Shown here in pieces: positions 1 to 7,810 of a DNA stretch of 11,345 nt; within the stretch, counting starts at the first letter, position 1, and each line of letters opens with the position of its first letter. The position numbers and the translations under genes were made by a program. Under the pieces are notes generated by a model. The model saw only the letters and a program-made list of their open reading frames with translations, did no database searches and was not told where the DNA came from. The stretch lies in contig CAYMFM010000101.1 in NCBI GenBank assembly GCA_964389685.1, positions 1 through 11,345 on the forward strand. The letters are read 5' to 3'. The stretch is from G020353115 sp964389685 (lineage in GTDB: Bacteria > Bacteroidota > Bacteroidia > Bacteroidales > VadinHA17).

Positions 1-8
1 CCTTCGAC

Positions 9-83
9 TAATAAAAACAGTCTTAAAAGATTAAGCTGCAAAGGTTTGCTTAAAGTCCCACTGCCTGATGATTGTTTTTATTA
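9..83. repeat. Imperfect inverted repeat, 14-bp arms
   Basis: The arm at 9-22 (TAATAAAAACAGTC) is the reverse complement of the arm at 70-83 (GATTGTTTTTATTA) except for one position, which would form a G-U pair in RNA. The arms are separated by 47 bases. The region lies downstream of the GH36 gene and no convincing gene is seen in it. It could be a weak hairpin or an end of a decayed element. The arms are AT-rich, so chance similarity is possible. Confidence 0.3.
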
Positions 84-213
84 AAATGACTTTTTTTGAC
101 CAATCCTTTTTCATAAGGCGCTTTGTTTTTTAATACATATTTAATTCTACATAAAAGTTTTTAAGTAATTTGAATTATGGTAATATTAAGTTGCATATTA
201 ATTTGATTTTATA

Positions 214-226
214 CCACACTATGTGG
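214..226 (-). terminator. Possible weak terminator hairpin after the GH36 gene
   Basis: A 5-bp perfect stem (CCACA/TGTGG, 3-base loop) starts about 15 bases past the stop codon of the GH36 gene. On the minus strand it is followed by an A/T-rich tract rather than a clean run of T. The position is right for a terminator, but the stem is short. Rho-dependent or read-through ends are equally possible. Confidence 0.3.
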
Positions 227-241
227 GTTTAAGGTCTATTC

Positions 242-2068
242 CTATATACTTAATCTTATAAACTCTACTAGCCCTGAAAATGGGACATTAAGTTTTACTA
301 TTCCTTTTCCTAAAATGGTTTTTTGTTCAATAACTTTTCCTGAACAATCATATATTGTCAAATTCCATTTGGCCGAATTTCTCTGAAAATCAACCATCAC
401 TTTATTATATCCCGAGGCATTAATTATATAAACTTTTTCAACCTGCTCTTGTACATTTACAGGAATAACTGCATGAGAGGTGTATAATCCGGCAACTAAT
501 GTATTCTCAGATTTCCCCACTATAAAAGGATAATTTAGGTTTGGATAATACGGCTCAAATTCTCCTTCAAGTAGAGCATCTCTGTGATCGTTCCAAAATT
601 TTAACCAAAAATTAAGCATAGCAATATGTTCTTTTGGAAAGCTTTCTAACCTTATAGATATTTGAGGAACAGAAAACATTACATTTAGTAACTGAAGAGC
701 AGCAACTTCTTTTGTTTCATTTGGATGCCACATAAGCATATCGGAATGTGTGGCTGTGTTCCCAGATAAAAGGCGAACATTGGATACACGAATACGGTTA
801 TCATGCAAACCATACGGGCAATCCGTTGCTCTGAACATATTTCCATACTTACGCATTAATGGTCCAATATAACGTTGTCTAAATTCAATAAGAATATCAG
901 GCTTTATCGATTTTAATTCTTTCATTACATTGGTTAATAGTCTGTCAGTTGCTCTGTTTACACTTGAAAAGTCCATCAGCTCGTTAGCAGACGGGATATT
1001 TTCATCTTCTTTAAATTGATCAACAAAATCCAACTTAAAACCATCAATATCCCAATCCTGTATAGCTGCTTTATAAATACTAATTAGATATTCTCTAACT
1101 TCCGGATATCTGGGATCTAGTTTATAAGTTTCCTGGGCTGGTAAGTTGTTTAGGAATTTCCCTTCGAATCGTTTTTTTGCTTCTGATTGATTACCAACAA
1201 ATGGGACAGAGTACCAAAGAATAAACTTCATCCCCAACTGGTGTATGCTATCAACAAAAGCTTTCATATTAGGGATTCGTTCTGGTTTCCAGTCACCTGT
1301 AAAAGAATAGCCTCTATTATTATCGAGGGTTTGCCAACCATCATCAATAATAACTGTTTCGCAACCTAATGATTTCGCAATTCTACATTCATCTATTACT
1401 TCTTGTACATCTAATTCCTGATGAAATGTATACCATGTTGAATACATCGGTTTTTTTGCAACATCAGGAACACTTAAGGGTTCATAATTTTCGAAAGATG
1501 CCCACCATTCAGATACTTCTTTAAGGGTTTGCCAATAAGGAATATTACGTTTATCTATTCTTAAATCAAATAAATACTTAGTATTAAATTTGAACGCTTC
1601 TGGATATATTTTAAGAGTTATTTCTATTTCACTTGTTTCTTCACTGACGCCTGCTTTCATTTCAATTGTGTTTAAAGCATCAGAAGCAGCTATGGAATAC
1701 TTGTTTTGGTTATTGCCATTAATAAGACATAAGATGGGGGCTTGAGTTGTAGCCCTTGATGTTAATATCTGCAAATACCAATTGGGTTTTAGGCTGCTTT
1801 GAAATTCAGGCGTCCAGACAAATTGTATATCATTGGCCGGAAAACACCATTTGATAATAGCCGGAGAACAGAAATCTTTAGAATGTAAAGTGAAAGAATG
1901 GATAATCAGATCTTTTTCACATTCTTTGGTTGTTACCTCAAAACTCAACTCTTGAGGGGCTATACTGAATTTACATTTCGGAGAGATATTTAGTTGTTTA
2001 TTAGCTTGTTGCCCCAATAGAAAAATTGGTGCTAAATAAACACCTAGGATGAATAATGTTTTTCTCAT
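242..2068 (-). CDS. Secreted GH36-type alpha-galactosidase (melibiase family)
   Basis: This is a 608-residue exported glycoside hydrolase. It starts with a signal peptide (MRKTLFILGV..., cleavage probably near residue 20, LLGQ/QANK). A beta-sandwich domain follows to about residue 185. The (beta/alpha)8 barrel begins near MYSTWYTFHQEL (about residue 208) and carries IIDDGWQ and GMKFILWYSVPFVG. The C-terminal beta domain runs from about 515. The clan GH-D hallmark DGFKLDF puts the probable nucleophile at Asp347. Asp416 in FRATDCPYG is the likely acid/base. The family is known to remove terminal alpha-galactose from oligosaccharides and hemicelluloses; the exact substrate is inferred, and a related alpha-glycoside is possible. 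The start has no Shine-Dalgarno, only an A-rich leader, as is common in Bacteroidetes. The gene is the last in the cluster. About 230 bp separate it from the sulfatase relic, so it may have its own promoter, though I could not identify one. Confidence 0.85.
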   Translation of the reverse strand: MRKTLFILGVYLAPIFLLGQQANKQLNISPKCKFSIAPQELSFEVTTKECEKDLIIHSFTLHSKDFCSPAIIKWCFPANDIQFVWTPEFQSSLKPNWYLQILTSRATTQAPILCLINGNNQNKYSIAASDALNTIEMKAGVSEETSEIEITLKIYPEAFKFNTKYLFDLRIDKRNIPYWQTLKEVSEWWASFENYEPLSVPDVAKKPMYSTWYTFHQELDVQEVIDECRIAKSLGCETVIIDDGWQTLDNNRGYSFTGDWKPERIPNMKAFVDSIHQLGMKFILWYSVPFVGNQSEAKKRFEGKFLNNLPAQETYKLDPRYPEVREYLISIYKAAIQDWDIDGFKLDFVDQFKEDENIPSANELMDFSSVNRATDRLLTNVMKELKSIKPDILIEFRQRYIGPLMRKYGNMFRATDCPYGLHDNRIRVSNVRLLSGNTATHSDMLMWHPNETKEVAALQLLNVMFSVPQISIRLESFPKEHIAMLNFWLKFWNDHRDALLEGEFEPYYPNLNYPFIVGKSENTLVAGLYTSHAVIPVNVQEQVEKVYIINASGYNKVMVDFQRNSAKWNLTIYDCSGKVIEQKTILGKGIVKLNVPFSGLVEFIRLSI

Positions 2069-2300
2069 TTTTAAATTTTTATGGATTGCACAAAAGGGAT
2101 TTAGGTTTTAAGCTGTGCAGAATAAAACTCTAGTTCATTTTCAAACCGCTAAGTTGTATATTAATATTCATTTACTTTCAGTTTAATCAATGTTTTTCAA
2201 ATAATCAGAACCACTTATCCAGATTATCAAGAAAAAAACCAGAAAAATATCGTTGTAGCTGATTCTGAAAAATTGTAGCCATATAATTACCCTTTTATAT
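2069..2300. other. Intergenic gap between sulfatase relic and GH36 gene
   Basis: This AT-rich stretch has no supportable gene. Reading past the relic's stop codon gives no sulfatase-like sequence in any minus-strand frame, so the C-terminal part of the sulfatase appears to be gone rather than merely out of frame. The gap is where a promoter for the GH36 gene would lie. I could not pick out a convincing Bacteroidetes -33/-7 pair. Confidence 0.5.
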
Positions 2301-2966
2301 TTAAACTGTAGCCTTTGCCATCGGGAGCGGCATTTCATTATCTGAAGTGTAAATAATAATTGTATTCTCTATCAGGTTATTCTTTCCCATTACCTTGAGA
2401 ACCTTTCCAAACTTCCTGTCAATCAATTCAATTTCATCCATGTAGTCTGCAAGTGCACACCGGATGGCTAGGGCATCCAGAAGAAATTCCGGCATCCTGA
2501 TCTTTGAAGTATCAATACCCATTTTATTCCCTAATCCTTCAGGAAAAGGTATGGGGGGCTTGGATGCCAAACCAGAAGAAGAATGGGCTGTTTTCAGTTA
2601 CATCTGAGGGGAAATCTTCAAGTTCGGCAACAGGGTCAAGTTGACTGAGACCTTCAGGAGGATGAGGATCGAACCTCTGCTGTCTGTATTGATTTCCAGT
2701 GGATCTGGTATGAACTCCGTCTCCTTCAAACCTAGCCTGCCAGTATTGCTTTCCGCATCCCCCATGAAATACCCATTCTCTTCCAATAGAAGAGGGAATG
2801 ATGGATATTTGGATCGAAGAAAGTCCCATAAAATACCTCCTTCCTCCAATCTCCAAATATCCTGTCCGGTAAATTGTTCCTGTCTATTTTGATGGCAGTC
2901 TGGACAAATGCTTGTCAGGCATAGCAGTATTCCTATTACGAAAATAGGTTGTCTAAAATATTCCAT
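2301..2966 (-). pseudogene. Sulfatase relic lacking its catalytic site, with frameshifts and premature stop
   Basis: This is the wreck of an exported sulfatase of the type I formylglycine-dependent family, close in wording to N-sulfoglucosamine sulfohydrolase-like proteins. Reading from 2966, a lipoprotein-like leader (hydrophobic segment then PDCHQNRQEQ) runs straight into TGQDIWRLEEGG. In intact relatives that motif follows the metal-binding DD segment and the C/S-x-P-S-R catalytic motif, so about 60 residues with both are missing. Near 2759-2763, a run of five C on the plus strand, the frame shifts; homology continues as RFDPHPPEGLSQLD and PFFFWFGIQAPH. Near 2545-2560 it shifts back, giving FPEGLGNKMGIDTSKIRMPEF. 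The original frame meets a stop at 2598-2600. The relic ends at TSDNEMPLPMAKATV followed by TAA, where relatives read TSDNGMPFPRAKA and continue for more than 100 residues. It cannot make an active sulfatase. Confidence 0.9.
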
Positions 2967-3321
2967 GATATATCGTTTTTCCAGCAGGTTCAGGACAATA
3001 AAAGGTATCCCTCATAACAATATTCTCTGGTTTATACCGAATTACCAGTAATTTTATTATATGCTTCATTGGCTACAACAAGATCCTGGATGGGCCATTA
3101 GTGTATGATTAATACCAAATTGATTAATAACTACTCAGCACTAATCTGATCAAAAAAATATTTTAAAAACAATATTTACCTTGTATTTAAACCTTTTTAT
3201 CAACATCTTATAGGCTTCGTTAGAGGAAATCAGCAAAACCTTATTATTTAAATACCGAAATCAGCCTGTTAATTGTGCTTTTGTTATTTTTTGCCAATCT
3301 ATAGTTAGTTTAAGATTTCTT
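2967..3321. other. 355-bp gap with no intact gene
   Basis: The gap lies between the end of the isomerase-fold gene and the sulfatase relic, and no complete gene is seen. On the minus strand, 3097-3035 is a 21-codon open stretch bounded by stops whose translation (PIQDLVVANEAYNKITGN) looks protein-like. It may be the last visible scrap of another decayed gene; I do not recognise the family. The rest is AT-rich and featureless. No strong terminator hairpin follows the isomerase-fold gene. Confidence 0.4.
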
Positions 3322-4863
3322 CTATCTATCCACCTCTACAATTTCAAATCCGATTAACTTAGCCAGATTCTTAAAATCTTCTCTAAAATCACCGTAAAAT
3401 GCTACTCTATGCTGATGAAATATCTCCCAATTAACATTTTCAAGCAACGCTTCAGCATTCGTTTTAACGACTAATTTTGATCTACAATACATATTATTTA
3501 GGTCCTCAAAGATTGTTCTACCATCTATAGTCTTACCAGTGAAAACACTCAACTTTTTCTCATTGATACCCATTCCTACTACGGTGACAGTTTCATCTGA
3601 TGGATATTTAATTTCAACAACTGCCCCCTGTTGATTTTCAAACAGGAACCACATATTCCTAATATTATAAGGACATCTTCTTTCGTCTCCGTATACATTA
3701 AGAGGACCTTCGCAATGCATAATATGGGCGACATTATTGAAATTATCTATTAAATAGTCACCATTAATTCCAGGTCTTCCCGTCATATTAAGTCCTAATT
3801 GTTGAATTATAAAGCTATATAAAAGGGTTTCAGAGGGAACAGCTACTGGCTCTTCTGTAGACATTTGCATAGAAGCTAAACCCTGAAAAGGAATACAACC
3901 TTCTTCATAATATGCAAATCCATGATATCCCTCAGTAGTTACTGTATTACAATTGTATTGATCCCTCAGTTTTTTCATAGCCAAGTAAGTTGCTGCTGAT
4001 TTTATTATATCATCTTTCGTAACCTCATCCCACATTACCTCTTCAGCTCCATCAATCCACATCTCAGCTATTTGTTCTGCTTTACTATATTCGCTCTTCA
4101 GGACCTCCTGAATTTTATTATATAACTCTTTTTGAGGTATAGTTACAAGTTCTACTCCGAATATCTTCTTTAAATTATCAATATAATTTTTCTCATATTC
4201 CTCACCATAACTAATGGTAAATCTCCCCAAGGGAGGATTATCCGTAATAGATAATATCCTGAATCCTTTTAATTGTGAAATAGCCTCAATTAGCTTGATT
4301 TTCTTTGCTAAATCTTCGAATCTTGATGACTCAACAGCTCTGGAATTATCCCGTACTACAGATATTTGAGCCGTTAAAATTTTCTTCCCTTTATAGCCTT
4401 GATAACTAAAATCTTCTTGCCACATTGCCCAAAAAGGAAACACAACTATTATAGGTAGGTCGGTTTTTATTAATTTATCAGTTAATGGACCACCAAAGGC
4501 ATGACCATAGGATAAAGGTCCAAAGATAACAATCCCATCTATATCTTCTGGTAAGTTATCTACCTTTCTAATAGCTTCTTCATCCGTCCCTATAGGAGAA
4601 ATATTTCCAATAAATTCTACTCCTTCACACCTCTTTTTTACTTCATTCATTATTTCTTCATTCGTCAATATCTTCCGCTCATATTCCTTATCACTTAATT
4701 TTAATGTAGAAGCATCAAAAGCTGGTCCGCTGAAACGGAACATCACAAATAGTTTAGTTTTCTTTTCTTCTGATACTTCGTTTAAACTCGTGCTCGTGGT
4801 ATTTGATGCTATTGGTGCATAAAAAAAGATACCCAAGACTAAAAACACAATTACTTTTTTCAT
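3322..4863 (-). CDS. Exported L-fucose/L-arabinose isomerase-fold protein
   Basis: The product has 513 residues. I start it at the Met at 4863, not the in-frame ATG at 4875, because GGAGG (4869-4873) sits five bases upstream and would otherwise be coding. A clear signal peptide opens it (MKKVIVFLVLGIFFYAPIAS), implying a periplasmic or surface location. The rest resembles the fucose/arabinose isomerase superfamily: alternating alpha/beta Rossmann-like domains (IDGIVIFGPLSYGHAFGG; GFRILSITDNPP), then a C-terminal part with TTEGYHG, PSETLLYSF, LTGRPG-type LNMTGRPGINGD, HIMHCEG and a terminal HRVAFYGD. Family metal ligands are Glu/Asp and His. By position Glu311, Glu345, His383 and His485 are candidates, inferred without an alignment. 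Known members interconvert aldoses and ketoses in the cytoplasm, so export is unexpected. It could instead bind or modify sugars. It has its own leader of about 300 bp and may be transcribed separately from the GH31 gene. Confidence 0.75.
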   Translation of the reverse strand: MKKVIVFLVLGIFFYAPIASNTTSTSLNEVSEEKKTKLFVMFRFSGPAFDASTLKLSDKEYERKILTNEEIMNEVKKRCEGVEFIGNISPIGTDEEAIRKVDNLPEDIDGIVIFGPLSYGHAFGGPLTDKLIKTDLPIIVVFPFWAMWQEDFSYQGYKGKKILTAQISVVRDNSRAVESSRFEDLAKKIKLIEAISQLKGFRILSITDNPPLGRFTISYGEEYEKNYIDNLKKIFGVELVTIPQKELYNKIQEVLKSEYSKAEQIAEMWIDGAEEVMWDEVTKDDIIKSAATYLAMKKLRDQYNCNTVTTEGYHGFAYYEEGCIPFQGLASMQMSTEEPVAVPSETLLYSFIIQQLGLNMTGRPGINGDYLIDNFNNVAHIMHCEGPLNVYGDERRCPYNIRNMWFLFENQQGAVVEIKYPSDETVTVVGMGINEKKLSVFTGKTIDGRTIFEDLNNMYCRSKLVVKTNAEALLENVNWEIFHQHRVAFYGDFREDFKNLAKLIGFEIVEVDR

Positions 4864-4868
4864 TTCTA

Positions 4869-4873
4869 CCTCC
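4869..4873 (-). promoter_or_regulatory. Ribosome binding site deciding the start of the isomerase-fold gene
   Basis: GGAGG on the minus strand, five bases before the ATG at 4863. It favours that Met over the upstream in-frame ATG at 4875, which would put the site inside the coding sequence and add four residues ahead of a normal signal peptide. Confidence 0.7.
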
Positions 4874-4955
4874 ATTTTTAATTTTATCTAAATAAATAAT
4901 TTGAAATTTTTGAACCGGATTTGTCTGGTATATGAACAAAGGCAATTCAATTACG

Positions 4956-4971
4956 GTTAAATTAGTTTAAC
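4956..4971. promoter_or_regulatory. Perfect 6-bp palindrome with 4-base spacer upstream of the isomerase-fold gene
   Basis: GTTAAATTAGTTTAAC is a perfect inverted repeat (GTTAAA/TTTAAC), about 93 bases before the isomerase-fold start codon. It could be an operator for a dimeric regulator. Its AT-richness makes chance occurrence quite possible, and no second copy was found in front of other genes here. Confidence 0.25.
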
Positions 4972-5129
4972 TTCGGAATCGAAATACTTTAAATGTCTTT
5001 ACTCTTTTGGTGATATTCCCATCTTTAACCTGGTTTTTGAGCTAATTAAACAAACTTCTCTAATATACTTTTGTGTTGGTTCTTATATTTTCCTCCTTTC
5101 ATTATTTTTATGTTGCTTCGATACGCATA

Positions 5130-5150
5130 CCTGACTTGCAGGCAGGCCTG
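5130..5150. repeat. Short GC-rich imperfect palindrome (REP-like)
   Basis: CCTGACTTGCAGG (5130-5142) overlaps CAGGCAGGCCTG (5139-5150), and each can form a short stem. The stretch is strikingly G+C-rich against its AT-rich surroundings. It sits just outside the right end of the first IS relic. It resembles the short palindromic CAGGCAGG-type repeats scattered in some Bacteroidetes genomes; that comparison is from memory and needs a genome-wide count. Confidence 0.35.
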
Positions 5151-5160
5151 TCATGCTCTT

Positions 5161-5674
5161 TCTAAGCGTCTTTTTAAAAATGGTGTTCTTACATTTTATT
5201 TTCTGTTTGATGCTCACTTATGTTAATTTTCCCGGGCACTTTAATAAATCAATTTTCAGCAATGCTTTTTAATATCCATCCCCTCTAAAGTAATGATCTT
5301 ACAAATCAGGCCTATCTTACTAATTAAAGCCAGGCTTATGGCCATTATAATCTGGTTGACCCTGATATATAATCCATTCTGTACCAAAGATTTAACAGAG
5401 TTAATACCAAATTTTGTGGCATTGTACCATACCATGGTAAAGGATGAACTGATGGTTTGTACTATATTCCGTCTACTCATAAATTTTTCTACTGTATTCA
5501 AACCTGTATATCTCGTGATGTTATTGTTTGAAAATGAAACCTTAAAGATTTTTGATTTGTTGTTTGATTTTTTCTTTGAATTTTTTGCCCTTAAAGTGAT
5601 GTTTTTTAATTAATCTTTTTTGTCTAAGTATTTGAAGATAAATAAATAATATCGCTTTTTTGCATTTTATATTA
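5161..5674 (-). mobile_element. Decayed IS1380-like element, copy 1 (truncated transposase)
   Basis: The gap between the GH31 and isomerase-fold genes holds a relic of a transposase N-terminus. From 5588 the minus-strand frame stays open to 5256: AKNSKKKSNNKSKIFKVSF, then NITRYTGLNTVEKFM, YNATKFG, VNQIIMAI and ICKI. This wording matches the N-terminal region of IS1380-family transposases as I remember them. The start codon is lost (GCA where copy 2 has ATG). A 15-codon insertion (INSVKSLVQNGLYIR) splits YNATKFG from VNQIIMAI. After ICKI the homology moves to another frame (GDGY-stop-KALLKID), then about 300 residues or more are missing. The element resumes in a block at 5161-5255 shared with copy 2. 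The other shared edge is TGCATTTTATATTA at 5661-5674. It is non-functional. The family call rests on memory of the motif; the relationship to copy 2 is seen directly. Confidence 0.6.
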
Positions 5675-5697
5675 TTTTTATTGTTTTACTATTTTGA

Positions 5698-7758
5698 CTA
5701 TTTGAATGAAAACTCGAAGCCATTTCTGCTAAATACGGGTATATTGTCAAGAGACACTCCAATTTCTATTATCTGGCCTCCTTTATATTCAATACCAGTC
5801 AAGCAATTTTTCCACTTTGATCCGGCTGGAAGATATACTTTTCTTATTTTTATCTTAGATTCATACACTGGTGCAATGAGCAGATCCGGGCCAAACATAT
5901 ATTGATCCTCAATAGTATAACATATTTCATCTTTCGGGAAATCATATAAAAGTGGACGCATCATGGGAGTACCATCCTGGGAAGCCCGTTTCATATGTTT
6001 CATAATATACGGGCGAAGTTTTTCACGGATTTCCAGATAATGCATCATGATCTTATATACATCTTCTCCATAACTCCAAACTTCATTTGGTTTTCCCGTA
6101 CCAACTATTTGACCCTCAATATCTTGATAAGGATAACGAATTCCATGAAGCCTCATTATTGGGCAGAAGGTTCCGTACTGAAACCAACGGATTAAAAGTT
6201 CACGGTACTCATCTGATTCAGAGTCTCCATAAAAACCGCCTATGTCGCTATTCCACCAAGGAATACCACATAATGATATGTTCAGGCCAGCCTTGATCTG
6301 TCGTCTTAGGCTGTTCCATGTACCATAAATATCACCCGACCATAAGATTGTTGCAAATCGTTGGCTGCCAATCCATCCACTGCGAATAAGGTTGATGATT
6401 TCATTTTGATTGTTTTGTCTCTGACCTTCATAAAAGGTCTTAGCTAGGTAGTAGGGATAAATGCTGGAGACTTCTAGACCATTTCCGATATAATATCTCA
6501 AGTTTTCATAGTCGAGTGGATCGATCTCCGGTTCAGCTTCATCCAGCCAGAAAAGACGGACTCCAAGATTAAAATAATTATCCTTGATCTTAGACCAGAA
6601 TAAATCGCGTGCACCTGGATGAGTGACATCTACAAATGTCAGGTTATCAATGGCTTTAGCCTGTTTGTAAATAATCGAAAGAAATACATCGTTTCCTAAC
6701 TCTGGACGAATTGTGTAGTTTTTTTGAATGAATTCATTGTAGTTATCACTCTTTATATTAAGTGTAGGCCAAACTGAGACAAGTAATTTTATGCCCATTG
6801 ATTCAAGTTCATCGATCATTCCTTTTGGATCAGGCCAAAATTCAGGATTAAATTTCCAATCACCTGATGTTGGCCAATGATAAAAATCTGCAACAATGAC
6901 CGAAATAGGTAATCCACGCTTTTTATATTCTCTTGCAACGGACAATAATTCCTCCTGTGATGAATAACGCAATTTTGATTGCCAGAAACCAGTTGCAAAA
7001 TATGGCATTTCCGGTGATTTCCCTGTTAAATCTGAATACCTCCTGACAATTTCTGCAGGAGAATCCCCGGGATAGATTACATAATCTATCTGTTTGGCAT
7101 ATTTTGCATAGAAACTTGTATGCGTCAGGGATAATTCAGCACGACCCACTGCCGGGTTGTTCCAAATAAATCCGTATCCCTTGCTGGACAATAAAAATGG
7201 GATGGATATCTGTGTGTTTTTCTGGGCCAGTTCAAGGACAGTTCCTTTCAGGTCGAGACAATCATTGGGATATTGTCCCATCCCATACAAATGCTCATCC
7301 TTATCGGAATCGAAGGTTACTTTTAATTCGAAATGGTCACTTCCACGACTTTTAAATTGTCTAGCAAAATGTGAATGATGCCTGTGATGAGATTCTTGAA
7401 GTAAGACCTCATCCCTGTCATTGAGATATTTAACTCGGCCATCTATGGAGGCTATCTCTACTTTGATCTTTCCGTTCTTGACAACAGCTTTATCTTCACT
7501 AATGGTTATTTCAAGCTGTGTTTTAGGTTGGGGTAATAGATTCCAGTTTTCCTCAGAGATTCTCAAACTCCGTGAAGAACGGAACCTAATCGTATTGGGC
7601 CCAAATGGATCAATCCAGAATATTTCTCCATTATTTTCCCATTGCAAGCGGTTGGGAAACTGCGTAAAAGGACCTGCTATTTTTACCTGGGAAAATAAAT
7701 AGATTGTCTTCAATAAAAGAATGAAAGTAAATGAAAGTAAATAATAGTTGGTTCTCAT
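5698..7758 (-). CDS. Secreted GH31 glycoside hydrolase, alpha-xylosidase/alpha-glucosidase type
   Basis: The product has 686 residues from the Met at 7758. That start has AAGGAG six bases upstream and opens a proper signal peptide (MRTNYYLLSFTFILLLKTIYLFSQ). An ATG at 7803 would put 15 charged residues, with the RBS inside them, before it. An N-terminal beta-sandwich runs to about residue 225, the (beta/alpha)8 barrel starts near ATGFWQSKLRYSS, and the C-terminal beta domains include MMRPLLYDFP and GPDLLIAPV. The GH31 signature FWLDEAEPE gives the nucleophile Asp406; Asp476 in LWSGDIYGTW is the acid/base. Further family motifs are IVADFYHW, WWNSDIGGFYG and MRLHG. FWLDEAEPE in place of W-x-D-M-N-E is the wording seen in alpha-xylosidase-like members, so removal of alpha-xylose from xyloglucan- or xylan-derived oligosaccharides is the best guess. 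Alpha-glucosidase or alpha-galactosidase activity is not excluded. Both flanking gaps hold IS relics, so it may form its own transcription unit. Confidence 0.93.
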   Translation of the reverse strand: MRTNYYLLSFTFILLLKTIYLFSQVKIAGPFTQFPNRLQWENNGEIFWIDPFGPNTIRFRSSRSLRISEENWNLLPQPKTQLEITISEDKAVVKNGKIKVEIASIDGRVKYLNDRDEVLLQESHHRHHSHFARQFKSRGSDHFELKVTFDSDKDEHLYGMGQYPNDCLDLKGTVLELAQKNTQISIPFLLSSKGYGFIWNNPAVGRAELSLTHTSFYAKYAKQIDYVIYPGDSPAEIVRRYSDLTGKSPEMPYFATGFWQSKLRYSSQEELLSVAREYKKRGLPISVIVADFYHWPTSGDWKFNPEFWPDPKGMIDELESMGIKLLVSVWPTLNIKSDNYNEFIQKNYTIRPELGNDVFLSIIYKQAKAIDNLTFVDVTHPGARDLFWSKIKDNYFNLGVRLFWLDEAEPEIDPLDYENLRYYIGNGLEVSSIYPYYLAKTFYEGQRQNNQNEIINLIRSGWIGSQRFATILWSGDIYGTWNSLRRQIKAGLNISLCGIPWWNSDIGGFYGDSESDEYRELLIRWFQYGTFCPIMRLHGIRYPYQDIEGQIVGTGKPNEVWSYGEDVYKIMMHYLEIREKLRPYIMKHMKRASQDGTPMMRPLLYDFPKDEICYTIEDQYMFGPDLLIAPVYESKIKIRKVYLPAGSKWKNCLTGIEYKGGQIIEIGVSLDNIPVFSRNGFEFSFK

Positions 7759-7764
7759 GTTTTT

Positions 7765-7770
7765 CTCCTT
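7765..7770 (-). promoter_or_regulatory. Ribosome binding site deciding the GH31 start
   Basis: AAGGAG on the minus strand, six bases before the ATG at 7758. It selects this Met, which begins a signal peptide, over the upstream in-frame ATG at 7803. The upstream extension (MKGSSLLHKKRKEKN) is probably untranslated leader. Confidence 0.7.
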
Positions 7771-7810
7771 TCTTTTTTTATGCAGCAATGATGAGCCTTT
7801 CAAGCTTTTC

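Noticed and set aside
31..114. Minus-strand open frame of 27 codons starting MKKDWSKK
   Set aside because: It is too short, has no recognisable motif and overlaps the inverted repeat; no support beyond being open.
2759..2763. Sequencing error in the C run as sole cause of the sulfatase frame change
   Set aside because: A base miscall there is possible, but it would not restore the missing catalytic segment, the second frame change or the premature stop, so the pseudogene call does not depend on it.
4864..4875. Upstream in-frame ATG for the isomerase-fold gene
   Set aside because: GGAGG lies between this ATG and the next, with ideal spacing to the ATG at 4863.
5256..5501. Stand-alone small minus-strand gene of 81 codons
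   Set aside because: Homology to copy 2 continues upstream in the same frame to 5588 and, after a frame change, downstream. It is a piece of a broken transposase, not a small gene.
5293..5613. Plus-strand open frame of 106 codons
   Set aside because: It lies opposite the transposase relic. Its hydrophobic, Phe/Leu-rich wording is what the reverse of Lys/Asn-rich coding gives, and the matching region of copy 2 has no such open frame.
7759..7803. Upstream in-frame start for the GH31 gene
   Set aside because: It would place 15 charged residues before a normal signal peptide and bury a well-spaced AAGGAG inside the coding sequence.
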